Part shown: one piece after another, positions 46,477 to 55,068 of the stretch
How the letters are laid out: each line of letters starts with the position of its first letter
Position numbering within the stretch: the stretch's first letter is position 1
Assembly (NCBI GenBank): GCA_000961845.1
Contig: LADZ01000001.1
Coordinates: forward strand, 1-64,000
Origin: Flavobacteriales bacterium BRH_c54
Lineage (GTDB): Bacteria > Bacteroidota > Bacteroidia > Flavobacteriales_E > Vicingaceae
Length of the DNA: 64,000 nucleotides
Direction: 5' to 3'
The notes under the pieces: generated by a model
Databases searched by the model: none
Seen by the model: the letters and a program-made list of their open reading frames with translations, nothing else
What the model was told of the DNA's origin: nothing
Position numbers and translations under genes: made by a program

Positions 46477-47187
46477 ATGAGTAAAGGCTTTCAATTCAAA
46501 CAATTTTTTATAGAACAAGATAAGTGTGCCATGAAAGTGGGTACTGATGGAGTATTACTTGGTGCTTGGGCAAACATACAAGACGGAAATGTATTGGATA
46601 TTGGTAGCGGAACAGGGTTAATTGCTTTAATGACCGTTCAAAGGAATTCGAATGTTGTTGTGGATACTATTGATATTGAAGAAAATGCTTTTATTCAATC
46701 AACAATTAATATTGCTAATAGTAAATGGATCGATAGCGTTTTTGCTCATCATATAGCATTGCAAGATTATGCTCCCGATAAAAAATATGACACCATAATT
46801 TCAAATCCACCATTTTTTAATAACACTTATCAGCCTGAAGAAGAGAAAAGGAATATTGCAAGGCAAAATTTGCTACTCCCTTTTGAGCAACTGGTCTTCC
46901 ATGTTAATCGCTTGTTGAAACCGGAAGGTGTTTTTTCGGTAGTGTTGCCAAAAGAAGCGGAACATTTTGTTGAGCTTGCAAAAAAACATTCGTTGTATTT
47001 AAATAAGAAAATGAATGTTTTTCCCAATTCAAAAAAAGCTTGTAAACGAGTTTTGTTAGAATTTTCGAGAAAGGAAGACGAAGTAGTAGAGGGAAATTTG
47101 ATTATAGAGACCGACAAAAGACATGTTTATTCTTCTGAATATGAGTTGTTAACAAAGGATTTTTACCTTGAATTTAAGAGAGGTTAA
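46477..47187 (+). CDS. trmN6: tRNA1(Val) (adenine-37-N6)-methyltransferase
   Basis: A 236-residue class I methyltransferase of the YfiC/TrmN6 type. The N-terminal FQFKQFFIEQDKCAMKVGTD is family-specific. The SAM-binding motif I is VLDIGSGTGLIAL and the catalytic NPPF motif is in IISNPPFFNNTY. It modifies A37 of tRNA-Val. It starts 12 bp after rimM, so it is likely in the rpsP transcript. Confidence 0.92.
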   Translation: MSKGFQFKQFFIEQDKCAMKVGTDGVLLGAWANIQDGNVLDIGSGTGLIALMTVQRNSNVVVDTIDIEENAFIQSTINIANSKWIDSVFAHHIALQDYAPDKKYDTIISNPPFFNNTYQPEEEKRNIARQNLLLPFEQLVFHVNRLLKPEGVFSVVLPKEAEHFVELAKKHSLYLNKKMNVFPNSKKACKRVLLEFSRKEDEVVEGNLIIETDKRHVYSSEYELLTKDFYLEFKRG

Positions 47188-47227
47188 AAAATACACTTTA
47201 TACTTTTTTTACAAAGAAATTAATTCA

Positions 47228-47235
47228 TAACTTTG
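47228..47235 (+). promoter_or_regulatory. -7 element of the DUF177-rpmF unit
   Basis: TAACTTTG matches the consensus and lies 13 nt before the ATG at 47249. A clear -33 TTTG was not found (T-run at 47204-47210). Confidence 0.45.
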
Positions 47236-47248
47236 TCCGCTTTCATTA

Positions 47249-47785
47249 ATGCGGATTAAAGTGAAGTTTTTGAAGGAGTATACGATAGATTTTTCAGGGT
47301 TGAAACAAGGAGTTCACCAATTTGACTTTAAAGTTGGCAAAACGTTCTTTAGTTTATTTGAAAATGAAGATTACAATGATGCTACTTTTGAAGTAGATTT
47401 AGCATTAGAGAAACAATCAACTATGATGTTATTAGATTTTTCTATTAAAGGAAAAATTAATGTAGATTGTGATAGATGTTTAGAGCCGGTAGATATTGAA
47501 GTGGAGTGTGAGGAGCATTTAATTGTAAAGTTTGGAGAAGAAATGTATGAAGGCACAGATGAAATAGTTATCTTGCCGGAAAGTGAGCATCAAATTGATG
47601 TTTCTCCATACATTTATGAGTTTATTCAAATAAATATTCCTCAAAGGAGAAAGCACAAAAAAAGTGATTGTAATCCGGAGGTAATAAAAAAACTTAAAGA
47701 AATAGAAGTAAAGAATACAAAACAAAAAGAAGCAGAAATCGACCCTAGATGGGCTCAATTAATAAATTTAAAAACAGAAAACTAA
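47249..47785 (+). CDS. DUF177/YceD family protein
   Basis: A 178-residue YceD-like protein. The core is INVDCDRCLEPVDIEVECEE, with a CxxC pair, followed by ILPESEHQIDVSPYIYEFIQ and PQRRKH. YceD proteins are linked to 23S rRNA or L32 assembly and nearly always precede rpmF, as here (6 bp gap). Confidence 0.93.
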   Translation: MRIKVKFLKEYTIDFSGLKQGVHQFDFKVGKTFFSLFENEDYNDATFEVDLALEKQSTMMLLDFSIKGKINVDCDRCLEPVDIEVECEEHLIVKFGEEMYEGTDEIVILPESEHQIDVSPYIYEFIQINIPQRRKHKKSDCNPEVIKKLKEIEVKNTKQKEAEIDPRWAQLINLKTEN

Positions 47786-47791
47786 ATAAAA

Positions 47792-47977
47792 ATGGCACAT
47801 CCTAAAAGAAAAACCTCGAAAACGAGAAGAGACAAAAGAAGAACTCACTACAAAGCTGTTGCACCAACTGTTGTAAATTGTTCAAACTGTGGAGCACCAG
47901 TTCTTTATCACAGAGTTTGTGGTGATTGTGGTTATTACAGAGGTAAGTTAGCAGTTGAGAAAACAGTAGCTATCTAA
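47792..47977 (+). CDS. rpmF: 50S ribosomal protein L32
   Basis: A 61-residue protein starting [20 protein letters not shown], with a zinc ribbon CSNCGAP and CGDCGYYRG (four cysteines kept, so the Zn-binding form). It lies in the classic DUF177-rpmF-fabH order, separated from fabH by a terminator. Confidence 0.97.
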   Translation: MAHPKRKTSKTRRDKRRTHYKAVAPTVVNCSNCGAPVLYHRVCGDCGYYRGKLAVEKTVAI

Positions 47978-47991
47978 AAAAACATTGATTA

Positions 47992-48032
47992 ACAAAACTT
48001 ACTGCTATTATTTCAGTAAGTTTTTGTTTTTT
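47992..48032 (+). terminator. Intrinsic terminator after rpmF
   Basis: AAAACTTACTG (47994-48004) pairs with CAGTAAGTTTT (48014-48024), with a 9-nt loop, followed by TGTTTTTT. The T-rich tail also contains the -33 element of the fabH promoter. Confidence 0.75.
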
Positions 48033-48052
48033 ATAAATCTCTTCTAATTTTG
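48023..48052 (+). promoter_or_regulatory. Promoter of fabH-accB-accC, overlapping the rpmF terminator
   Basis: TTTG (48023-48026), an 18-nt spacer and TAATTTTG (48045-48052) match the Bacteroidetes consensus exactly. The -33 is inside the terminator's arm and U-tract. The leader is about 45 nt. Confidence 0.65.
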
Positions 48053-48102
48053 AAAGTAATTTTCAAAATAGAATACCCACACTTTTAAAGCAAAACTAAA
48101 TT

Positions 48103-49104
48103 ATGAGTAAAATTACTGCTGCGATTACTGCTGTTAATGGTTATGTTCCTGATTATGTTTTAACAAACAAGGAATTAGAAACCATGATAGATACTTCTGA
48201 TGAATGGATAGTTTCTAGAACAGGAATTCAAGAAAGAAGGATATTAAAAGGCGAAGGTAAAGGTTCGTCAGTAATGGCAGCAGAAGCAGTAAAAGGATTG
48301 TGTGAAAAAAGAGGTATTTCTCCAAAAGAGATAGATTTATTAATCTGTTGTACTGTAACGGCCGATCATATTTTTCCGGCAACAGCCAATATTATAACAG
48401 ATAAAGTTGGAGCGACTAATGCTTTTGGCTTTGATCTTAATGCAGCTTGTTCAGGTTTTCTTTACGGATTAACAACAGGTTCAAAATATGTTGAGTCAGG
48501 TTCTCATAAAAAAGTTGTAGTTGTAGGAGTGGATAAAATGTCCGCTTTGGTAGATTATGAAGATAGAGCAACATGTATCATCTTTGGAGATGGTTGTGGA
48601 GCAGTGTTGTTAGAACCAAACGAAGAAGGTTTTGGAGTGAAAGATTCTATTTTAAAAAGTGATGGTTCTGGGTTTCAATACTTGCACCAAAAAGCTGGAG
48701 GATCTGCTTACCCACCTACATTAGAAACGGTTAAAAATAAAGAACACCATATTTTTCAAGACGGACAACCTGTATTTAAATTTGCTGTAACCAATATGGC
48801 AGATGTTTCCGCTGAAATTATGGAAAAAAATAACTTAACCAGCGATGATGTTGCTTGGTTAGTGCCACATCAGGCAAATAAAAGAATAATCGATGCCACA
48901 GCCAGAAGAATGGGATTAAGTGATGAAAAAGTGATGCTTAATATTCAGCGTTATGGAAATACTACTTCTGGTACAATACCTTTATGTTTATGGGAATGGG
49001 AAAATCAACTTAAAAAAGGAGATAATGTAATTTTATCTGCTTTTGGAGGTGGATTTACATGGGGAGCTATTTGGGTAAAATGGGCTTACGATACAAATAA
49101 ATAA
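48103..49104 (+). CDS. fabH: Beta-ketoacyl-ACP synthase III
   Basis: A 333-residue initiating condensing enzyme of type II fatty acid synthesis. The catalytic triad is Cys116 ([10 protein letters not shown]), His in VPHQANKRI and Asn in [11 protein letters not shown]. The GGGFTWGA C-terminal motif is present. It leads fabH-accB-accC (gaps 21 and 82 bp), grouping initiation with acetyl-CoA carboxylase. Confidence 0.97.
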   Translation: MSKITAAITAVNGYVPDYVLTNKELETMIDTSDEWIVSRTGIQERRILKGEGKGSSVMAAEAVKGLCEKRGISPKEIDLLICCTVTADHIFPATANIITDKVGATNAFGFDLNAACSGFLYGLTTGSKYVESGSHKKVVVVGVDKMSALVDYEDRATCIIFGDGCGAVLLEPNEEGFGVKDSILKSDGSGFQYLHQKAGGSAYPPTLETVKNKEHHIFQDGQPVFKFAVTNMADVSAEIMEKNNLTSDDVAWLVPHQANKRIIDATARRMGLSDEKVMLNIQRYGNTTSGTIPLCLWEWENQLKKGDNVILSAFGGGFTWGAIWVKWAYDTNK

Positions 49105-49125
49105 AATAACAAAAACAAATAAATT

Positions 49126-49632
49126 ATGAAGTCATCAGAAATTCAAGAACTAATAAAATTTGTTGCAAAATCGGGAGTTAGTGAGGTAGAAATTGAAGAC
49201 AAAGATTTTAAAATCACAATCAAAACTCCACCTTATAAAAGAGGAAATCAGCCAACTGTTGAGGTAATCAGACAAGAAGTTGTTCAGCCACAACAGCAAC
49301 AAGCTCAGCAAGCTCCTGTAGCTGCTCCTCAGGCACAAGCTCAAGCAGCTCCTGCTGCTCCGACAAAAGAAGCACCAAGTGAAGATGCTAATTATGTTAC
49401 TATTAAGTCTCCAATGATTGGAACGTTCTACAGAAAACCTTCGCCAGACAAGCCTAACTATGTTAGTGTTGGTGATGAGGTGAAAAACGAAACAGTAGTT
49501 TGTGTTATTGAAGCAATGAAATTGTTTAACGAAATTGAAGCTGAAATTAGCGGAAAAATCGTTAAAATTTTAGTTGATGATGGTTCTCCTGTTGAGTACG
49601 ATCAACCACTGTTTTTAGTAGATCCAAGTTAA
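49126..49632 (+). CDS. accB: Acetyl-CoA carboxylase biotin carboxyl carrier protein
   Basis: A 168-residue BCCP. The N-terminal helical/beta region is followed by an Ala/Pro/Gln-rich linker (about 48-80) and the C-terminal biotinyl domain with IEAMKLFNEIEAE (Lys132 is the biotin site). It pairs with accC. The carboxyltransferase subunits are not in the window. Confidence 0.96.
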   Translation: MKSSEIQELIKFVAKSGVSEVEIEDKDFKITIKTPPYKRGNQPTVEVIRQEVVQPQQQQAQQAPVAAPQAQAQAAPAAPTKEAPSEDANYVTIKSPMIGTFYRKPSPDKPNYVSVGDEVKNETVVCVIEAMKLFNEIEAEISGKIVKILVDDGSPVEYDQPLFLVDPS

Positions 49633-49714
49633 ATTAATATTTTGAACAAATTGTAATCTATTAAGATAGATTCTTTTTCAAATTTTCAAATTGTTTAATT
49701 GCCAAATTTAAATT

Positions 49715-51055
49715 ATGTTTAAAAAAATATTAATTGCAAATAGAGGTGAAATAGCTTTGCGTGTTATCAGAACTTGTAAAGAAATGGGAATTAGCACGGT
49801 TGCTGTTTATTCTACTGCAGATAAAGATAGTTTGCATGTTAGATTTGCAGATGAAGCTGTTTGTATAGGTCCAGCTCAAAGCTCATTATCTTACCTTAAT
49901 ATACCTAATATAATTGCAGCGGCTGAAATTACAAATGCTGATGCTATTCATCCGGGATATGGATTTTTATCTGAAAATGCCAAATTTTCAAAAATTTGTC
50001 AGGAAAATGGAATAAAATTTATTGGAGCATCACCAGAAATGATTGATGCTATGGGAGATAAAGCTTCTGCAAAAACTACTATGATTAAAGCAGGAGTTCC
50101 TGTTGTACCAGGTTCTGAAGGATTATTAAAAGATTTAGCAGATGCAAAAGCAACGGCTAAAAAAATAAAATATCCAGTAATGATGAAAGCTACTGCCGGT
50201 GGTGGTGGTAAAGGTATGCGTGTAATTTGGAATGAAGAAGAAATGGAAGCTGCTTGGGATTCTGCCAGAAAAGAAGCTGCGGCTGCTTTTGGAAATGACG
50301 GAATGTACATGGAGAAATTTATTGAAGAGCCTCGTCATATTGAAATTCAAATTGCAGGAGATGGCAAAAATGCTTGTCACCTTTCAGAAAGAGATTGTTC
50401 TATTCAAAGAAGACACCAAAAATTAGTAGAAGAAACTCCTTCGCCATTTATGACGGATAAGTTGAGGGAAAAGATGGGTGAAGCTGCTATAAAAGCTGCT
50501 TTAGCAGTTAAATATGAAGGTGTTGGTACGGTTGAGTTTCTGGTAGATAAAAACAGAGATTTTTATTTCATGGAAATGAATACGCGTATTCAAGTGGAAC
50601 ATACCATTACCGAAGAGGTAATTAATTTTGATTTAATTAAAGAACAAATAAAATTAGCTGCCGGAGATAAAATTTCTGGTAAAAACTACTATCCTCAACT
50701 TCATGCCATTCAATGTAGAATTAATGCAGAAGATCCTTTTAATGACTTTAGACCAAGTCCGGGAGTGATTAAAACGTATCATTCTCCTGGAGGACATGGA
50801 ATTAGAATAGATACACATGCTTATGCAAGTTATGTTATTCCTCCTTATTACGATTCTATGATTGCTAAATTAATTACCGTAGCTCAAACTAGAGAAGAAG
50901 CTATATTGAAAATGCAACGAGCGCTAGATGAGTATATTATAGAAGGAATTAAAACTACTATCCCATTTCATCAGCAATTAATGCAAGATGAGAAATTTAG
51001 AAAAGGAGACTTTACCACAAAGTTTATGGAGACGTTTAAATTAAAAGATATTTAA
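49715..51055 (+). CDS. accC: Acetyl-CoA carboxylase biotin carboxylase subunit
   Basis: A 446-residue ATP-grasp enzyme carboxylating the biotin of AccB. Signatures are [31 protein letters not shown], the Gly-rich loop [33 protein letters not shown], and [16 protein letters not shown]. Full family length. Confidence 0.97.
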   Translation: MFKKILIANRGEIALRVIRTCKEMGISTVAVYSTADKDSLHVRFADEAVCIGPAQSSLSYLNIPNIIAAAEITNADAIHPGYGFLSENAKFSKICQENGIKFIGASPEMIDAMGDKASAKTTMIKAGVPVVPGSEGLLKDLADAKATAKKIKYPVMMKATAGGGGKGMRVIWNEEEMEAAWDSARKEAAAAFGNDGMYMEKFIEEPRHIEIQIAGDGKNACHLSERDCSIQRRHQKLVEETPSPFMTDKLREKMGEAAIKAALAVKYEGVGTVEFLVDKNRDFYFMEMNTRIQVEHTITEEVINFDLIKEQIKLAAGDKISGKNYYPQLHAIQCRINAEDPFNDFRPSPGVIKTYHSPGGHGIRIDTHAYASYVIPPYYDSMIAKLITVAQTREEAILKMQRALDEYIIEGIKTTIPFHQQLMQDEKFRKGDFTTKFMETFKLKDI

Positions 51056-51137
51056 AAAAACTTTTTTGATAAGTTCTTCAAAATAATAAGAATAATATTA
51101 TATTTGTTCGGAATAATTTCAATAAAACTACAATTCT

Positions 51138-51977
51138 ATGGATAAAGAAATTTATAAAGTGCTTGTTCCTCATGATTTTACACCTGTTGCAGATTGTGCA
51201 ATCAGTCATGCTGCTCAGGTAGCTAAATCTTATAATGGTGATGTTTACCTTTTGCATGTTGTGTCAAAACAAAAAGAAGTTGAACCAACTCGTGAAAAAT
51301 TAAAAGAAATTGCTTTAAAAGCGGAAAACAAGTATGGTGTTAATATGCATGTAGTTGTAAGAATAGGAAGTATATTTGAAGATATTGGAGATGTTGCATC
51401 AGAAATTTCTGCCGGATATATTGTGATGGGAACGCATGGGGCAAGGGGAATGCAAAAAATATTAGGTAGCCACGCTATAAAAGTAATATCTCATTCTAAA
51501 GTACCTTTTATTGTAGTTCAAGAAAAAGAACCATCAGCAACAGATACTTATGACGATATAGTTGTGCCTATCGATCATGCAGATGTAACCAAACAAAAAT
51601 TAAAAATTGCAGCAAGTATTGCTAAGCATTTCAAAAGCAGAATTCACATTTTTGCTGATTCTGAATCTGATGAATTTTTAAAGAAAAAACTAAACCAAGA
51701 ATTAAGCTTTGCTAAAAAATATTTCGATGAGAAAAATTTACCTTACGAAATAGACAGGGCGGTAGAAGGTAGCGGAAACTTTAAAAAACAATTAGTAAGA
51801 TATGCTGCTAAAATGGACGCAGACTTAATTGTTATTGTAAATACACAAGAAGGAGCTTTATTACCTGATTTCTTTGGTAGCGATGAACAAGAAGTAATTG
51901 CTAACGATGCTGAAATTCCGGTATTAATCACTAATCCAACACATGAATTTGTTGCAAGTAGTGTTTTTGGAACATAA
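51138..51977 (+). CDS. Universal stress protein, tandem UspA domains
   Basis: A 279-residue protein with two UspA folds. Domain one (about 4-140) has KVLVPHDFTPVADCAISHAA and the ATP-loop-like VMGTHGARGMQKILGSHA. Domain two (about 147-275) begins DDIVVPIDHADVTKQKLKIA and its loop is degraded (VIVNTQEGALLPDFFGSDEQ), so only the first half is likely to bind nucleotide. A terminator follows 80 bp later. Confidence 0.92.
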   Translation: MDKEIYKVLVPHDFTPVADCAISHAAQVAKSYNGDVYLLHVVSKQKEVEPTREKLKEIALKAENKYGVNMHVVVRIGSIFEDIGDVASEISAGYIVMGTHGARGMQKILGSHAIKVISHSKVPFIVVQEKEPSATDTYDDIVVPIDHADVTKQKLKIAASIAKHFKSRIHIFADSESDEFLKKKLNQELSFAKKYFDEKNLPYEIDRAVEGSGNFKKQLVRYAAKMDADLIVIVNTQEGALLPDFFGSDEQEVIANDAEIPVLITNPTHEFVASSVFGT

Positions 51978-52055
51978 AAAAATGCATAATATTAATATGA
52001 AAAAGTCCCAATTGGATTGTTAATTACATAGGGATATGAAAAAACTTTAAAGATA

Positions 52056-52088
52056 AAAACCATCAGCAATTCTGTTGATGGTTTTTTT
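52056..52088 (+). terminator. Intrinsic terminator after uspA
   Basis: CCATCAGCA (52060-52068) pairs with TGTTGATGG (52073-52081), with one bulge, followed by T7. It isolates the downstream TIR/SIR2 cassette from uspA transcription. Confidence 0.85.
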
Positions 52089-52234
52089 GTAGCTTACTCT
52101 CAGAGTGAAATGTAAGATGAATATCATAAAACTTTTATGTAGAATTTTTTCAAAATATGAATATTTATTTAAATGATTATTCTTTCAAATAGTTTTAATA
52201 TTTTTATTTTTTTATATAAAATACCTTATTTGTT

Positions 52235-52242
52235 TATATTTG
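52235..52242 (+). promoter_or_regulatory. -7 element of the TIR/SIR2 cassette
   Basis: TATATTTG matches TAnnTTTG exactly and ends 18 nt before the ATG at 52261. The 17-23 nt upstream window is a T/A run without a TTTG. Confidence 0.5.
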
Positions 52243-52260
52243 GAAGATTAAAGAAAAAAG

Positions 52261-53016
52261 ATGAATGATATATTAATCAATAAATTATCCGAGATATTCA
52301 CGGAGCTTGAAAAGCTAAAGGAAGGTGAAGGTTATACTTTTAATAGGATAGTTAATAGAATTAAATCAATAAGTCTAAAACATTTTTCTCAATCTTCTTA
52401 CGCTAGTGATATAGAAAAAATTTTAAGAAAAGTAAATGATAGTTTTTCAGGTTTGAAAGATAGGCATATAATTGAATTAATGGGTGTTGTCCAAATAATG
52501 ATTGATGATTTAGAATTATCACCAAATACTTCATCTGCTAAAATAAATGCAAAACCTATAGAGAGCAAATTAGATAAATCTAAAGTATTTATTGTGCATG
52601 GACATGATGATGCATTAAAAAATGAAATAGCAAGGTTTATTGACCAATTAGGGCTTAAACCTATTATACTTCACGAACAACCTAGTTCCAGTAAAACAAT
52701 CATTGAAAAAATTGAGGATTATTCTAACGTTGGATATGGAATTGTATTATATACACCATGTGATGAAGGTGCTAAAAAAGGAGAAGAATTAAAAGGTAGA
52801 GCTAGACAAAATGTAGTGTTTGAACATGGTTTTCTTATTGGGAAAATAAGAAGAGAAAATGTATGTGCAATCATTAAAGACAATGTAGAAAAACCTAATG
52901 ATATTTCAGGTATCGTCTATATTCATTATTCTGGCAACTGGAAAATGGATTTAATTCAAGAGCTTAAAAAATCAGGGTATGAGGTGAATGCCGAACAACT
53001 ATTTAAAGAAATATAG
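52261..53016 (+). CDS. TIR-like domain protein (CAP12/Pycsar-type nucleotide-binding TIR)
   Basis: A 251-residue protein. Residues 1-95 form a helical domain (ILINKLSEIFTELEKLKEGE, SDIEKILRKVNDSFSGLKD). Residues about 108-245 form a TIR-like domain of the PF10137 kind: KVFIVHGHDD (109-117), PIILHEQPSSSKTIIEKIED, GIVLYTPCDEG, RARQNVVFEHGFLIGKI. Glu188 in NVVFEHG is the likely NADase glutamate. Members of this family act as NAD-depleting effectors in CBASS/Pycsar defence. The SIR2 gene starts 1 nt after its stop, so they form an operon. The region is very AT-rich and flanked by core genes, which suggests an acquired cassette. Defence function is inferred. Confidence 0.85.
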   Translation: MNDILINKLSEIFTELEKLKEGEGYTFNRIVNRIKSISLKHFSQSSYASDIEKILRKVNDSFSGLKDRHIIELMGVVQIMIDDLELSPNTSSAKINAKPIESKLDKSKVFIVHGHDDALKNEIARFIDQLGLKPIILHEQPSSSKTIIEKIEDYSNVGYGIVLYTPCDEGAKKGEELKGRARQNVVFEHGFLIGKIRRENVCAIIKDNVEKPNDISGIVYIHYSGNWKMDLIQELKKSGYEVNAEQLFKEI

Positions 53017-53017
53017 A

Positions 53018-53293
53018 ATGTACAAAGACAACTTATTCAATTTAATTCGAAAAGAGGAAGTAATAATTGTAGCTGGTGCTGGGTTGTCAATATATGCAGG
53101 TTTTCCTTCAGGAAAAGAGTTAGCAGAAATAATTTATAATGGTTTAAGTGAAGCTGAAAAAAAAGAGGTGAATGAAAACTTGCTTTTACCCGATTTAGCA
53201 GAAGAGTTTTACCGCATAAAAGGAAATAATAAAAATGCTCTCATTACACTATTAAAAAAACACTTTGTTGAGTTTACCACCAATATCAACTGA
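53018..53293 (+). CDS. SIR2-family protein, N-terminal part of a frameshifted gene
   Basis: From the ATG at 53018, 91 residues open a SIR2_2-type domain: VIIVAGAGLSIYAGFPSGKE carries the NAD-binding GAGxS (20-24), then a helical segment LLPDLAEEFYRIKG and LLKKHFVEF. The frame stops at 53291-53293 (TGA) in mid-domain. The continuing SIR2 sequence (STDYHKKLVSIPHF) is in the +1 frame, so this is one gene with the next entry. It lies 1 nt behind the TIR-like gene. Confidence 0.75.
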   Translation: MYKDNLFNLIRKEEVIIVAGAGLSIYAGFPSGKELAEIIYNGLSEAEKKEVNENLLLPDLAEEFYRIKGNNKNALITLLKKHFVEFTTNIN

Positions 53294-54905
53294 TTATCAT
53301 AAGAAATTAGTTTCTATTCCCCATTTTCATGGCATTATTACTACTAACTATGATAATTTATTTGAAGATAATTGTGGTAATGGATGTCAAGTTATTGTTA
53401 CGCCAGAGGATGTTCCCTATATAGATAATAAAAAGAAGCAGATTTTTAAAGTTCACGGAGACTTATCAAAACCAGAAAGTATAATAATATCTTCATCAGA
53501 CTATAATACATTCTTTAAATATGATAGTCAGAACAATGTTTATTGGAGTGTTATCAAAGAAAGAATTGCAACAAAAAATGTTTTATTTCTGGGATACAAT
53601 ATAGAAGACTCTAATATTAGAGTAATCTATGAAAAAATAACTGATTCATTAAAACATCACAAAAAAGAATGTTTCCTTGTTGCTCCAAATTTAAATCAAG
53701 CTAAAATTAATGATTTAAATAGGCAGGATATACACTATATTGATTCTAAAGCTGAAGAAATAATTGATGAGTTAATTGATAATATTAAGGCAAATATTGT
53801 AGCCGATTTACATTTAAATAAAGTTTCTGCTGATACATTTAAAAGATTTTGTAATAACTATCAAATAGCTCCAGATTTAAAAGATGGAGAATCAAATTTT
53901 ATAGTATCTGGATTTAAAGGTTTAAAAAATGAACCCTTGGATGGGAAAATAAACTTTAAAATAAAAAAAGAATCTGAAGCAATTAAAAGTTTAAAAGAAC
54001 TTATTGAGGGGAATTATTTTGGGGAAATTGATATTTCTAAAGAGGAACTTGAAAAAATGAATCTGACTTATAACGGAATTACTGCAGTTTCAACTGAAGA
54101 TGCTGATAGGTTGAAAATAAAAAGCACTCCGAGAGTAGATAGTAAAATAGATTTAAGATTTGAAAATGGAGAAGAATTTACAGATATACCTGTCGTTATT
54201 TTTACCTCAAAAGTAAAAATAGAGATTCGGGCTCAACTGATAAATTCTGTTTTATCAATTACAATTCATCTTCCTATAACTGAAAATTTGGAACCAAAGG
54301 TTCATTATTCTCATAACGAAATATGTGAAAGGGTTCAAGACGAAATTGCTTTGTTTACTATTCTTGAAAATTTCACTAAAGGTAGTAAGTTTACTGCTTA
54401 TGGAAAGGATGGTTTTCAAACAACAAATACTTTTGGAACTATACCAGACTTACATCAACATTCGGTTAATATGTTAAATTATTTAGGTAAATTAAAAGAA
54501 ATTGAAAATAATTATAATATTCGATTCACCAATTTTCCTTTTACTTCAATTAGTGAGTCTATTGATTCCATTGATATAGTACACTCAGTAATTAATAATA
54601 AACCTCTTTCTGGCACAATGAATAGTGATAAACTATTAGAAGTTGATATTGATAAATCTGCAGAAAATATTATACAAGTATTGGAAGAAATAGATACAGG
54701 TAAATTTCCTTTAACAAGTCATTTTGAAGAAGTGGAATATATTGAATTAATAGGACATAAATTAAATTTAGGATATAAGATTGTTGAATATTTAGACTTA
54801 GAAGTCACTAATTGGGATTCTATTAAATCAAAAAGGGAGAATGTAGCATTTGTGAAAAGTAAGACTAAGCAAGTAAAGATATTTTATAGCTCCGAGAAGA
54901 ATTAG
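53265..54905 (+). CDS. SIR2-family protein, C-terminal part of a frameshifted gene
   Basis: The +1 frame opens after a TAA at 53253 and runs to 54905. It supplies the rest of the SIR2 domain: GIITTNYDNLFED (NAD-site Asn/Asp), FKVHGDLSKPESIIIS (catalytic His), NVLFLGYNIEDSNIRV. After about residue 180 follows a region of some 360 residues matching no family I know, mixed alpha/beta (EIRAQLINSVLSITIHLPI, HNEICERVQDEIALFTILEN). No SLOG/macro-type Gly motif is visible. It is probably one protein of about 628 residues with the upstream part, if the shift is an error or is suppressed. The TTG start given is only the open-frame limit. Confidence 0.75.
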   Translation: MLSLPPISTDYHKKLVSIPHFHGIITTNYDNLFEDNCGNGCQVIVTPEDVPYIDNKKKQIFKVHGDLSKPESIIISSSDYNTFFKYDSQNNVYWSVIKERIATKNVLFLGYNIEDSNIRVIYEKITDSLKHHKKECFLVAPNLNQAKINDLNRQDIHYIDSKAEEIIDELIDNIKANIVADLHLNKVSADTFKRFCNNYQIAPDLKDGESNFIVSGFKGLKNEPLDGKINFKIKKESEAIKSLKELIEGNYFGEIDISKEELEKMNLTYNGITAVSTEDADRLKIKSTPRVDSKIDLRFENGEEFTDIPVVIFTSKVKIEIRAQLINSVLSITIHLPITENLEPKVHYSHNEICERVQDEIALFTILENFTKGSKFTAYGKDGFQTTNTFGTIPDLHQHSVNMLNYLGKLKEIENNYNIRFTNFPFTSISESIDSIDIVHSVINNKPLSGTMNSDKLLEVDIDKSAENIIQVLEEIDTGKFPLTSHFEEVEYIELIGHKLNLGYKIVEYLDLEVTNWDSIKSKRENVAFVKSKTKQVKIFYSSEKN

Positions 54906-55068
54906 TTTCGGGAATAATTAAGGTTAATTGCTCTGTGGTTAATTGAAAAAATTGGAAGAAGAAATACTTTATGATTATTAACATTAAAAATAAAAGGAAT
55001 TAATAATCTTATTATTTTTTATCTTTTAAAGATTCTGCGTAATTGACAATTAAATTGGGACTTTTTTG

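Noticed and set aside
53018-54905. Programmed +1 frameshifting as the cause of the split SIR2 gene
   Set aside because: No slippery codon, stop-adjacent rare codon or downstream stimulator is evident; an error or an inactivating mutation is simpler.
52089-55068. Insertion sequence or prophage remnant carrying the TIR/SIR2 pair
   Set aside because: No transposase, integrase, terminal inverted repeats or tRNA attachment site was seen at its edges.
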